DNA of 11,993 nt from Flavobacterium psychrophilum (GTDB taxonomy: Bacteria > Bacteroidota > Bacteroidia > Flavobacteriales > Flavobacteriaceae), in NCBI GenBank assembly GCA_020720185.1, contig DYPB01000067.1, forward strand, positions 1 through 11,993. Reading direction: 5' to 3'. Below are positions 1-8,500 of this stretch, piece after piece. A model generated the notes under the pieces. The model saw only the letters and a list, made by a program, of their open reading frames with translations, did no database searches and was not told the origin of the DNA. The position numbers and the translations under genes were made by a program. The first letter of the stretch is position 1. Each line of letters begins with the position of its first letter.

Positions 1-12
1 CTAAAAGTTCAA

Positions 13-1356
13 CTATCGTTGTACTTTTTCAAATGATGCTTTTTTGTTAATAATATCAACCATACTTTGCAGATAATTTTGCTGTGCTGCATACAATTGT
101 CGTTGTGCTTCCGCAAGTTCAAAACTGGTTGATAAACCTTCTCTAAACTTAATCTGTTCCTTGTTTTCAATCCGTTCGGCAAGCTTTAAATTTAATTTTG
201 CAGTAGCATATTGTTCTATACTAAAATCAAAATCTGATTTTGATTTTTCAAATTGCAATTTCAATTTTTGTGCCACATCGTTTTGGTTATTTTGTGATTC
301 TTGATAAGCAATTTTTGCCTGTTGTGCTTTGGCAGTTCTTGCAAAACTACTAAAAATAGGCACACTTAAACTAACCCCAAGATTTGAATAGTTATTCCAT
401 TTTTGATTATTATTCAAAAAATTAAATCGATTGGCAAACGAGTTGTAACCAAAATTGACCGCAGCTCCCAAGCTTGGTAAAGCTTTACTTTTTTCAAGTT
501 TTAACAATAATCTTTTTTGAATTGTTATGTTTAAAACTATTTGATAATCAGTGCTTTTTTCTATATTGAAGAAATTATCTGACTGTGCCATTGATAAATT
601 ATTTTTTGACAAATCCTCTAAATTATCAGTTAAAACCAAACCATCAGTTATTGATAAACCTAAATTTATTTTAAGTAGTTTTAATGATATTTCTTTCAAT
701 CTTTTTACATTTTCTAAACTACTTTTTACTGTTGATAGTGTTATCGAAATTTGTTCAACACTTTCCTCTTCGGTCAATCCATTTTTAAAAATTTGATTGA
801 CATCATTATAATTTTTTTCTAAATTTTTCTTATTATTTTCTAATATTTTTATACTTTCTGTAGCTAATAAAACAGAGCCATAACTGTTAATTATGGATTC
901 TTTAACCTCATTATCGGTTTTTTTTTTCGCATTTTCAAAAAATTCTAAATATGTTTTACTTGCCTGTAATGCAACAAGATACGATCCGTCAAAAATTAAT
1001 TGACTTAAGGTAATTTTTCCATTAACGGTATGCTTGGTGCCAAATGCTAATGTTGAAATTGCGTCGGGGTCGCCTAATGGGTTGAAAGCATTTCCTGAAA
1101 CTCCTTGCACCTGAAACTCAAAATTATTTAGATATCCCAAATCAGCATTAATTTGGGGTAATCCCATTGCTGTTGTTTCTCTCTTTTTCTGTTTTGATAG
1201 TTCAATGTCAAGTGTAGCATTTTTTACTAAATTATTGTTTTTCAGACCATAATCTATGGCTTGTTGTAGGCTAAAATTAAAATTTTGATTGTTGCTATTT
1301 TGTGCATTTGATGTGAGAGAAATGACAAAAAAAAGGTATAAAAATAAATGCTTCAT
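13..1356 (-). CDS. TolC-family outer-membrane efflux channel protein
   Basis: Forms the outer-membrane and periplasmic exit duct of a tripartite efflux or type I secretion pump. The 447 residues begin with a hydrophobic signal peptide (about 1-18, cleavage probably after SNA). The body is typical of the OEP/TolC family: long polar alpha-helical stretches rich in Lys, Gln, Asn and Glu, arranged as two related halves, with late motifs such as FREGLSTSFELAEAQRQLYAAQ that characterise the second half. Length is normal for the family. The start ATG at 1356 shares one base with the stop of the upstream TetR remnant (TAATG), so the two form an operon. Periplasmic adaptor and inner-membrane transporter genes would be expected further along the minus strand, beyond position 1. 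The gene itself appears intact. The substrate cannot be told from the sequence. Confidence 0.93.
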   Translation of the reverse strand: MKHLFLYLFFVISLTSNAQNSNNQNFNFSLQQAIDYGLKNNNLVKNATLDIELSKQKKRETTAMGLPQINADLGYLNNFEFQVQGVSGNAFNPLGDPDAISTLAFGTKHTVNGKITLSQLIFDGSYLVALQASKTYLEFFENAKKKTDNEVKESIINSYGSVLLATESIKILENNKKNLEKNYNDVNQIFKNGLTEEESVEQISITLSTVKSSLENVKRLKEISLKLLKINLGLSITDGLVLTDNLEDLSKNNLSMAQSDNFFNIEKSTDYQIVLNITIQKRLLLKLEKSKALPSLGAAVNFGYNSFANRFNFLNNNQKWNNYSNLGVSLSVPIFSSFARTAKAQQAKIAYQESQNNQNDVAQKLKLQFEKSKSDFDFSIEQYATAKLNLKLAERIENKEQIKFREGLSTSFELAEAQRQLYAAQQNYLQSMVDIINKKASFEKVQR

Positions 1357-1745
1357 TATAGTAAGTAATTTTTTAATTGTTTATCAAGTTCTGCAATTCC
1401 TGTTGGCGTTGCAATGGCTCTGGTGTGGTATTTTAATGCTATTAATTCCTGTTCAATTAATTCTTTTTCCGATATTGTATTTTTATTATATAAAGTCTAT
1501 TAAATATTTACAATTAAATTAGAAGGATTTTTACCTAAATCATTCTCGCATTCAAAAGTTTTCATCAATTCATTAAATTTTTCTATTCTGGTTTGCATTG
1601 TTTCAATATATCTATTATGACTTATTTATTTGTAAATTGTTTTTTTAGAAATACACATCTCGCCAGCAATATCGTCCATAGTAACACTTTTGAAATCCAG
1701 TTTCAAAAACATCTCTGTTGCCTTACGGATAATTTTTTCTTGCAT
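1356..1745 (-). pseudogene. TetR-family transcriptional repressor, degraded (in-frame stops, internal deletion)
   Basis: One minus-strand frame of 130 codons runs from ATG at 1745 to a TAA whose last base is the A of the tolC start. The first 39 codons encode a classic TetR helix-turn-helix (VTMDDIAGEM then CISKKTIYK), but a TAA follows at 1628-1626, just where the usual QHF would come. The same frame continues with TetR-like middle residues (RIEKFNELMKTFECENDLGKN), then two adjacent stops near 1512, then a well-preserved C-terminus (ALKYHTRAIATPTGIAELDKQ). The family normally has about 200 residues, so roughly 70 codons are missing as well. A Gly usual in the recognition turn (MGIS) is Cys here. 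In related operons this protein represses the downstream tolC-adaptor-pump genes. I infer that local repression has been lost here. Confidence 0.88.
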
Positions 1746-1765
1746 TTTTTTAAATCTATTTAAGA

Positions 1766-1795
1766 TGTCTCAAATTTGGGTGCAAAAATAAGACA
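1766..1795. promoter_or_regulatory. Inverted repeat over the efflux-operon promoter, candidate TetR operator
   Basis: The arms TGTCTCA (1766-1772) and TAAGACA (1789-1795) are inverted copies matching at 6 of 7 positions, separated by 16 bases. The element spans the -7 box at 1783-1790, where a TetR-family dimer would block transcription. As the adjacent repressor gene is broken, this may now be an orphan operator. Support is positional plus the short symmetry only. Confidence 0.3.
1783..1790 (-). promoter_or_regulatory. -7 promoter element of the tetR remnant-tolC operon
   Basis: On the minus strand this reads TATTTTTG, a match to the Bacteroidota -7 consensus TAnnTTTG. It lies 38 bases before the ATG of the TetR remnant. 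No convincing -33 TTG was seen at the usual distance. Confidence 0.55.
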
Positions 1796-1838
1796 GAAAC
1801 TTTAAATACATAAATAGTTTTTAAAGTATTTACAAAGA

Positions 1839-2522
1839 TTATCTTTTGTCGGATTTTGGATAATTTGAAATACCATTTATGTTGATTTCTTTACCCGAAA
1901 AATGAGGTTTTCTATTTCGTATAGCATCTATAAATGCCTTACAAACAGATAGATACTCTCTGAAATACACATATTTATAATTATCATATACGCCAACATT
2001 TGCAGAAAATCCAACTGATTTTACTCCCAATTTGTTACCAATAAAAACAGCTCTATTCAAATGGTATTTTTGAGAAATTAGAATTGCAGTGTCAATTTTG
2101 AATATTTTTTTTGCTCGATACATCGTCGAATAAGTATCAAACCCAGCATAATCTAAATATATTTTTGTAGTATCAACTCCTTTCTGAAAACAATAATTTT
2201 TCATAACCGTAAGTTCGTCGTGTTCATCATTACCGTTATCTCCAGAAAGTAAAATTTTGTTAATTTTTTTGGATTTGTATAATAAAATTCCAGCGTCTAA
2301 CCTATCTTTCAAATATTTACTTGGCTGATTGCCATTAATACCTGCCCCAAATATAATTCCAACATTGGTGTTTTGAAACTTATTTATATTGTTGTAAATC
2401 AAATGATTGGTTTTATTTTTAACATAAATATTTACTCCAATAATAATCATTAATACAATGATTGAAAGGACAATTATCTTTTTGAAATGCTTTTTGAATA
2501 ATATAATTATTTTTTTCATCAT
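1839..2522 (-). CDS. sanA: SanA/YdcF-family (DUF218) inner-membrane protein
   Basis: A 227-residue protein with a basic N-terminus, one transmembrane helix at about 16-34, and an extracytoplasmic DUF218 domain at about 53-200. Family motifs are clear: GAGI at 59-62, LLSGDNG at 91-97, DYAGFDTYSTMYRA at 124-137 and SQKYHLNRA at 150-158. These line up with the SanA motifs for the strands, the Asp/Asn-rich loop and the FH(x)xRA segment. In enterobacteria SanA influences envelope barrier function and vancomycin exclusion at high temperature; its enzymatic activity is not settled, so the role here is inferred. It begins 16 bases after the M3 peptidase stop, same strand, so it is probably co-transcribed. 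Two ATGs are adjacent (2522 and 2519) and either could be the start. The symbol is a family-level assignment. Confidence 0.85.
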   Translation of the reverse strand: MMKKIIILFKKHFKKIIVLSIIVLMIIIGVNIYVKNKTNHLIYNNINKFQNTNVGIIFGAGINGNQPSKYLKDRLDAGILLYKSKKINKILLSGDNGNDEHDELTVMKNYCFQKGVDTTKIYLDYAGFDTYSTMYRAKKIFKIDTAILISQKYHLNRAVFIGNKLGVKSVGFSANVGVYDNYKYVYFREYLSVCKAFIDAIRNRKPHFSGKEININGISNYPKSDKR

Positions 2523-2538
2523 TCTAAATTTCTAATTA

Positions 2539-4566
2539 TTACATCAATCCCGCCCGTTTTAACAACGCATCGGCATTTGGTTTGTGTCCTCTGAATTTTT
2601 TATATAACTCCATTGGAGGTTCTGTTCCTCCTTTTGAAAGGATGCAATCTTTGAACTTTGTAGCAATTTCCTTGTTAAAAATTCCGTTTTCTTGAAAGAA
2701 TGCAAAAGCATCAGCATCAAGCACTTCTGCCCATTTATAACTGTAATAAGCAGAGGAGTAACCGCCTTGAAAAATATGTGAAAACGACACCGACATACAA
2801 TTTTCTGCCACATCAGGATAAAGTGCTGTATTTTGCATAATTTCTTTTTCAAATGCTTTAATATCAGTTATTTTCAATGGGTTTTGACTGTGAAATGCCA
2901 TATCTAACAGACCGAAACTAATTTGTCGCATGGTTGCCATTCCTTCTTGAAAACTAGCTGATTCTTTTATTTTTTCGACAAATTCCTGCGGAATAACCTC
3001 ATTTGTTTGATAATGTCGGGCAAAAATTGCCAATGCTTCAGGTTCATAACACCAATTTTCCATTATTTGACTGGGTAGTTCAACAAAATCCCAAAAAACG
3101 GAAGTGCCCGATAAACTTGGATAAGTTGTGTTTGCCAACATTCCATGCAAACCATGTCCAAATTCATGAAAAAGTGTGGTTACTTCATTAAAATTTAGTA
3201 ATGATGGTTTGGTTTCAGTAGGTTTTGTAAAATTACAAACATTGGAAATATGCGGTCTTTCATTTTTTTCATTCTGAAAATATTGGTTTTTAAAAACCGT
3301 CATCCAAGCTCCATTTCGTTTGCCTTTTCGTGGAAAAAAATCAGCATAAAAAACAGCAATAAACTGATTTACAGAATCTTTAACTTCATAAGTTTTAACT
3401 TCATCATGATATTTATCAATATCAAAAACTTCGGTAAAAGTTAAGCCATATAATTTTTGAGCAATCTCAAAAACGCCGTTCAGTACATTTTCTAATTTAA
3501 AATAGGGTTTCAGCTTTTCATCGTCTAAATTAAATAACTTATCTTTTAATTTTTCGGAATAATAAGCTCCGTCCCATTTTTCAAGTTGCTCAATACTGTC
3601 TAAATCTTTTGCAAATGCTGATAATTCAGCAAACTCTTTTTCTGCCGCAGGTTTTGCTTTGGTCAATAAATCGTTCAAAAATGCAATTACTTTTTTAGGG
3701 TTTTGTGCCATTCTTTCTTCTAAAACAAAATCAGAATGGGTTTTATATCCTAATAAATTAGCACGCTCAAATCTTAATTTAGTAATTTTTAGAGTAACCT
3801 CTTTATTATCGAATTCATTGCTTTGAAAGGCTTTTTTGCCCATTGCAATACTCATTTCTTTTCGCAACGAACGGTTATCACAATAAGTTACAAACGGCAA
3901 ATAACTGGGCATATCTAATGTAAAAATCCAAGCTTCTATTTTTTTGCTTTCTGCTAATGATTTTGCCATTTCAACTGTATCATCTGGCAAACCTTTCAAA
4001 TCATTTTTGTTAGTAATATGCAGTTGATAATTATTGGTTTCTGCCAAAACATTTTCGCCAAATTTGAGTTGTAGTTTAGCTAATTCAGTATCAATTTCTC
4101 GAAGTTTTTGCTTATCAGTATCATTCAGTAAAGCTCCATTTCTAACAAACCCTTTGTAGTTTTTATCTAAAAGCGTGTGTTGTTCCTCTGTTAATCTTAA
4201 TGATTTTTTTTGATTATAAATAAATTTTACTCTTTTAAATAATTCGAAATTTAAAGTTATATCGTTTTGATAATCAGTTAATAATGGTGATATTTCTTGA
4301 GCAATTTTTTGCATTTCATCGTTAGTCTCTGCAGCATTCAAATTAAAGAAAATGCTTGATAATCGTTCTAATTCTTGTCCTGCAAATTCCAAGGCAACTA
4401 ATGTATTTTCAAATGTTGGCTCATCAGTGTTATTAATAATTTCGTCTATTTGCTCTTTTGCTTTTGCAATATTTATTAAAAATGCAGGCTTGTAATCTTC
4501 TGTTTTTATGGAATTAAAAGGAGCTGTTTCGTGTTTTGTTGTAAATTTATTTGTTAAAAGTGTCAT
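2539..4566 (-). CDS. dcp: M3 family zinc metallopeptidase (peptidyl-dipeptidase Dcp / oligopeptidase A type)
   Basis: Cleaves short peptides during intracellular peptide turnover. Counting from ATG 4566 it has 675 residues, close to the 681 of E. coli Dcp. The zinc site is complete: HEFGH at 467-471, and the third ligand Glu496 in DFVELPSQ exactly 25 residues after the second His, as in thimet oligopeptidase. The region before it (FFPRKGKRNGAWM) and after it (FSHIFQGGYSSAYYSYKWAEVLDADAF) is typical of the M3 catalytic fold. There is no signal peptide, so it should be cytoplasmic. The open frame extends upstream to a TTG at 4590, but a promoter-like TAGTTTTG at 4588-4595 on the minus strand overlaps that codon, and MTLLTNKFTTKHETAPF resembles family N-termini. 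ATG 4566 is therefore preferred. Dcp versus OpdA specificity cannot be fixed by eye. Confidence 0.93.
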   Translation of the reverse strand: MTLLTNKFTTKHETAPFNSIKTEDYKPAFLINIAKAKEQIDEIINNTDEPTFENTLVALEFAGQELERLSSIFFNLNAAETNDEMQKIAQEISPLLTDYQNDITLNFELFKRVKFIYNQKKSLRLTEEQHTLLDKNYKGFVRNGALLNDTDKQKLREIDTELAKLQLKFGENVLAETNNYQLHITNKNDLKGLPDDTVEMAKSLAESKKIEAWIFTLDMPSYLPFVTYCDNRSLRKEMSIAMGKKAFQSNEFDNKEVTLKITKLRFERANLLGYKTHSDFVLEERMAQNPKKVIAFLNDLLTKAKPAAEKEFAELSAFAKDLDSIEQLEKWDGAYYSEKLKDKLFNLDDEKLKPYFKLENVLNGVFEIAQKLYGLTFTEVFDIDKYHDEVKTYEVKDSVNQFIAVFYADFFPRKGKRNGAWMTVFKNQYFQNEKNERPHISNVCNFTKPTETKPSLLNFNEVTTLFHEFGHGLHGMLANTTYPSLSGTSVFWDFVELPSQIMENWCYEPEALAIFARHYQTNEVIPQEFVEKIKESASFQEGMATMRQISFGLLDMAFHSQNPLKITDIKAFEKEIMQNTALYPDVAENCMSVSFSHIFQGGYSSAYYSYKWAEVLDADAFAFFQENGIFNKEIATKFKDCILSKGGTEPPMELYKKFRGHKPNADALLKRAGLM

Positions 4567-4587
4567 TTTTTTTAGATTAATTTTGCA

Positions 4588-4595
4588 CAAAACTA
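4588..4595 (-). promoter_or_regulatory. -7 promoter element for the M3 peptidase-sanA operon
   Basis: On the minus strand it reads TAGTTTTG, matching TAnnTTTG. Transcription would begin about 4582, giving a leader of roughly 15 bases before ATG 4566. It overlaps the alternative TTG start at 4590 and so argues against that start. Confidence 0.55.
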
Positions 4596-4618
4596 CGCTA
4601 TTTTTTAAAAAAACTGTT

Positions 4619-4626
4619 TAACTTTG
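4619..4626 (+). promoter_or_regulatory. -7 promoter element for the lipoprotein gene (and possibly mfd)
   Basis: TAACTTTG matches TAnnTTTG. A start site near 4633 would leave about 12 bases before ATG 4645. It is back-to-back with the minus-strand -7 box at 4588-4595, with only 23 bases between them, so the upstream promoter regions of the two units overlap. Confidence 0.55.
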
Positions 4627-4644
4627 TAATCAAATTTTTTACAA

Positions 4645-5247
4645 ATGAAAATTCATTTTCCTTCTATCTTTATTTTATTTTTCATATTCATTTCGTGCCA
4701 TAATAACGATGAAAAACATTTAATTGAAATTCAAAAAGATGCCAAAAAAAAAGAACTTATTTTTGCTAACATCAATAAATCATGGGTTTTTAATGCGTCG
4801 CCATCAAACGAAACTTCTAAAAATTTATCTTCGCATTGGACAGAATGGCGAATTTTTTTAGATGAGTTGTCAAAAAAACCAAAATCAACAATAGGAGCCT
4901 TTCAGCAAAAATCTAAAAATTTATCAAAAAAAGCATTTGATTTAAAACAAAACATTCCACAACAGTTTAATAATCAAGCAGTAAATAGCAGAATTACGGT
5001 TTTGATAACTAAAATAAATATGTTAGAATTATTTATAAATTTAACTCAAAATCCAGACTCAAAAGTCGCTTCTCTAATTACTGAAATCAATACTGAAATA
5101 GCATCATTGCAATTACAAATGAACGAAATAAGCATAAAATCTAAAATTCAATCCGAAGATGGCGAAGAAGATTTGATAAGAATGATGGATACCACGAGGG
5201 CGATTCCTAACACACCTACAACACCTGTGCTACTTGAATTGGAATAA
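4645..5247 (+). CDS. Uncharacterised flavobacterial lipoprotein upstream of mfd
   Basis: A 200-residue protein starting with a lipoprotein signal peptide: KIH, a hydrophobic run, then a lipobox-like FIFISC with Cys18 as the likely lipidated residue, followed by NNDEK. The mature part is mostly helical and polar. A Trp-rich segment (WVFNASPSNETSKNLSSHWTEW shortened: WVFN, SSHWTEW) is followed by a long amphipathic region and an acidic tail with MMDTTRAIPNTP. I recall similar lipoproteins next to mfd in Flavobacterium genomes, which would fit vertical inheritance of this pair, but no function is known to me. A promoter-like TAACTTTG lies 19 bases upstream. The ORF6N remnant and then mfd follow on the same strand, so read-through transcription into mfd is plausible. 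Confidence 0.82.
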   Translation: MKIHFPSIFILFFIFISCHNNDEKHLIEIQKDAKKKELIFANINKSWVFNASPSNETSKNLSSHWTEWRIFLDELSKKPKSTIGAFQQKSKNLSKKAFDLKQNIPQQFNNQAVNSRITVLITKINMLELFINLTQNPDSKVASLITEINTEIASLQLQMNEISIKSKIQSEDGEEDLIRMMDTTRAIPNTPTTPVLLELE

Positions 5248-5254
5248 AATTTAG

Positions 5255-5281
5255 TCCGTAAACTCCTTACGCATTTACGGA
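5255..5281. repeat. Perfect 8-base inverted repeat at the edge of the ORF6N remnant
   Basis: TCCGTAAA (5255-5262) and TTTACGGA (5274-5281) are exact reverse complements with an 11-base loop. The hairpin lies 8 bases after the lipoprotein stop and covers the point where homology to ORF6N proteins begins. There is no T-run after it, so a classical terminator is not clear. It could be a terminator-like hairpin or a recombination scar. Confidence 0.5.
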
Positions 5282-5558
5282 GCAAGGTGTTGCAATGTTG
5301 AGTTCTATTTTAAAATCTCAAAAAGCAGTAGAAATTAATATTGCAATAATGAGGGCATTTGTAGAGATAAGAAAAATGATTTCTTTACAAAGTATTGTAT
5401 CAAACGAAATATTAACTTTCAAAAAAGAAATAGAGGAAAAATTAGGTGAATATGATGTTCAATTACTGGAAATATATACAATAATGGAGCAATTATTAGA
5501 AAAAAATAAAGACAACCAAAATTGGGTAAACCGAAATAAAATCGGTTATAAACAATAA
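5262..5558 (+). pseudogene. ORF6N domain protein, 3' fragment (N-terminal DNA-binding part missing)
   Basis: The frame opens right after a stop at 5259-5261 and reads TPYAFTEQGVAMLSSILKSQKAVEINIAIMRAF split here as PYAFTEQGVAMLSSIL and then INIAIMRAFVEIRKM. This is the conserved second half of ORF6N/KilA-N-like proteins of Bacteroidota, followed by the usual coiled-coil tail and the characteristic end NRNKIGYKQ. Intact members are about 180 residues; here roughly the first 80, carrying most of the ORF6N domain, are absent, and 99 codons remain. An ATG at 5295 could still start an 87-residue product, but it falls inside the conserved block. Such genes ride on phage-like or mobile DNA. I infer that an accessory gene inserted between the lipoprotein and mfd and then decayed. 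Confidence 0.8.
5529..5547. repeat. Short perfect inverted repeat just before mfd
   Basis: AACCGA (5529-5534) and TCGGTT (5542-5547) are exact reverse complements around a 7-base A-rich loop. It lies in the last codons of the ORF6N remnant, 26 bases before the mfd start. The downstream run is A-rich, not T-rich, so it is a weak terminator or an RNA hairpin in the mfd leader. Confidence 0.3.
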
Positions 5559-5573
5559 CATTTTAACATACAA

Positions 5574-8500
5574 TTGAAAACCTCAAAAATTTCAACTCTT
5601 TACGACAATTCTCCAAAAATTAATCAAATTGTCGAAAAATTAAGTCCACAAAATAAAATCCAAATGACAGGTTTGGTGGGATCATCATTGTCTTTTGTGG
5701 TACAATCATTGTTAGAAAAAACAAAAAAACCGTTCTTGTTATTATTAAATGACAAAGAAGAAGCTGCTTTTTATCTAAATGATTTAGAGCAACTTATAGA
5801 TTCCGAAACGGTTTTGTTTTATCCTCAATCTTATAAAAAACCCTATCAGTTAGAAGATACAGACAATGCAAATGTATTGCTCCGAGCCGAGGTTTTGAAT
5901 AGAATTAATTCGACAAAAAAACCAACCGTTATAGTATCTTATCCAGAGGCTTTATTTGAAAAAGTGGTTACTAAAAAGGATTTAGAGAAACATTCCTTAA
6001 AGCTTAGTGTTGCCGATAAAATTTCGATAGAATTTATTAATGAAGTATTGTTTGAATATGAATTTAAACGGGTAGATTTTGTGTCAGATCCTGGCGAATT
6101 TTCGGTTCGTGGTGGCATTGTTGATGTTTTTTCATTCTCTAATGACAGTCCGTATCGAATTGAATTTTTTGGCAACGAAATTGATTCGATTAGAAGTTTT
6201 GATGTAGAAACCCAGTTATCATTAGAAAAACAACAAAAAATAGTTGTTATTCCAAATATTGAGGGTAAATTTTTTAACGAAAATAGAGAAAGTTTCTTAG
6301 AATATATTGATAATCAAACGGTTATTATTATTCAAAATACAGAGCTATTAACTTCAAAAATTGATAATTTATTTCAAAAATCAGTCGATATTTTTAATCA
6401 TTTAAGTGCCACTATCAAACATTTAGAACCTGAAAAATTATACTTAAATAAGATAGAATTTCTTAAAAATGGTGATGATTTTATAATTATTGAATTAGAC
6501 CAAAAGCCAATTTTTAGAACTGATAAACAATTTGAATTTAATATTAGCCCACAACCATCTTTTAACAAACAATTTGATTTACTACTTAATGATTTGAATA
6601 ACAATAGTTTAACAGGGTATAAAAATTACATTTTTTGTTCAAACGATGGTCAAGTAAAACGATTCGATGATATTTTTGAGAGTCTAGATAAAGAAAATCA
6701 CGAATCAATTAGAAAACAATATACTACAATAACCTGCCCTATTTATCAAGGATTTATTGACAATGAGTCTAAAATTGTTTGTTATACTGATCATCAAATT
6801 TTTGAGAGGTATCATAAATTTAACATCAAAAACAATATTGCCAAAAAACAAAATATTACGCTAAAAGAGCTGACAACTCTTGCTGTCGGGGATTTTGTTA
6901 CACATATTGATCATGGCATTGGAAAATTTGGTGGATTACAAAAAATAGAAGTTGAAGGCAAAATGCAAGAAGCGATTAAGTTAGTTTATGCCGATAATGA
7001 CATTGTTTATGTAAGTATTCACTCTTTGCACAAAATTTCTAAATTTAATGGAAAAGACGGTACACCTCCTAAAATTTACAAACTCGGTTCGCCTGCTTGG
7101 AAATTATTAAAGCAAAAAACTAAAGCCAGAGTAAAACATATAGCCTTCAATCTCATACAGTTATATGCAAAAAGGCGTTTGGAAAAAGGTTTTCAACATG
7201 CTCCTGATAGTTATTTGCAATATGAGTTGGAAAGTTCTTTTATTTATGAAGATACTCCTGATCAAATTACAGCAACCGCCGATGTAAAAAAGGATATGGA
7301 AACCGACCGTCCAATGGACAGATTGGTTTGTGGAGATGTGGGTTTTGGCAAAACCGAAGTAGCCATCCGTGCGGCATTTAAAGCAGTTGATAACGGAAAA
7401 CAAGTAGCCGTTTTAGTACCTACAACCATTTTAGCCTATCAACATTATAGAACTTTTACCGAAAGATTAAAAGAAATGCCAGTTTCGGTGGGGTATTTGA
7501 ATCGGTTTAGAACCGCAAAACAGAAAGCCGAAACGCTGAAGGGATTGGAATCAGGTAAATTAGATATTGTAATTGGTACACATCAATTAGTTAATAAAAA
7601 TGTGATTTTCAAAGATTTAGGCTTGTTAATTGTTGATGAAGAACAAAAATTTGGGGTTAATGTAAAAGATAAATTAAAAACCATTACTGCCAATGTTGAT
7701 ACGCTAACTTTAACCGCTACTCCTATTCCAAGAACGCTCCAATTTTCGTTAATGGCCGCAAGAGATTTATCGGTAATAACTACTCCCCCACCTAACCGTT
7801 ATCCAATAGAAACAAGGGTTGTAGGGTTTAATGAAGAAACCATTCGAGATGCTGTTTCGTATGAAATTCAACGAAACGGACAAGTATTTTTTGTACATAA
7901 TCGAATCGAAAATATTAAAGAAGTTGCAGGAATGATTCAAAGATTAGTGCCTGATGCAAAAATTTGTATAGGACACGGACAGATGGATGGAGCAAAATTA
8001 GAAGAGTTGATGTTGGCATTTATCAATGGCGAATTTGATGTTTTAGTAGCCACAACTATTATAGAAAGTGGATTAGATGTGCCAAATGCCAATACAATTT
8101 TTATCAATAATGCTAATAATTTTGGATTGTCAGATTTGCATCAAATGCGAGGAAGAGTCGGACGAAGCAACAAAAAAGCGTTCTGTTATTTTATTTGCCC
8201 ACCCTATTCGGCAATGACAGAAGATGCTCGAAAACGGATTTCGGCATTAGAACAGTTCTCAGATTTAGGCAGTGGTTTCAATATTGCTATGAAAGATTTA
8301 GAAATTCGGGGGGCAGGTGATTTATTAGGTGGTGAGCAATCTGGTTTTATCAACGAAATTGGTTTTGAAACTTATCAAAAAATAATGAACGAAGCCATTG
8401 ATGAATTGAAAGAAAATGAATTTTCCGATTTGTATAACGATGAAAATCAAGACGATAAACCACAAAAAGAGTTTGTAAAAGACATTTTAATTGATACCGA

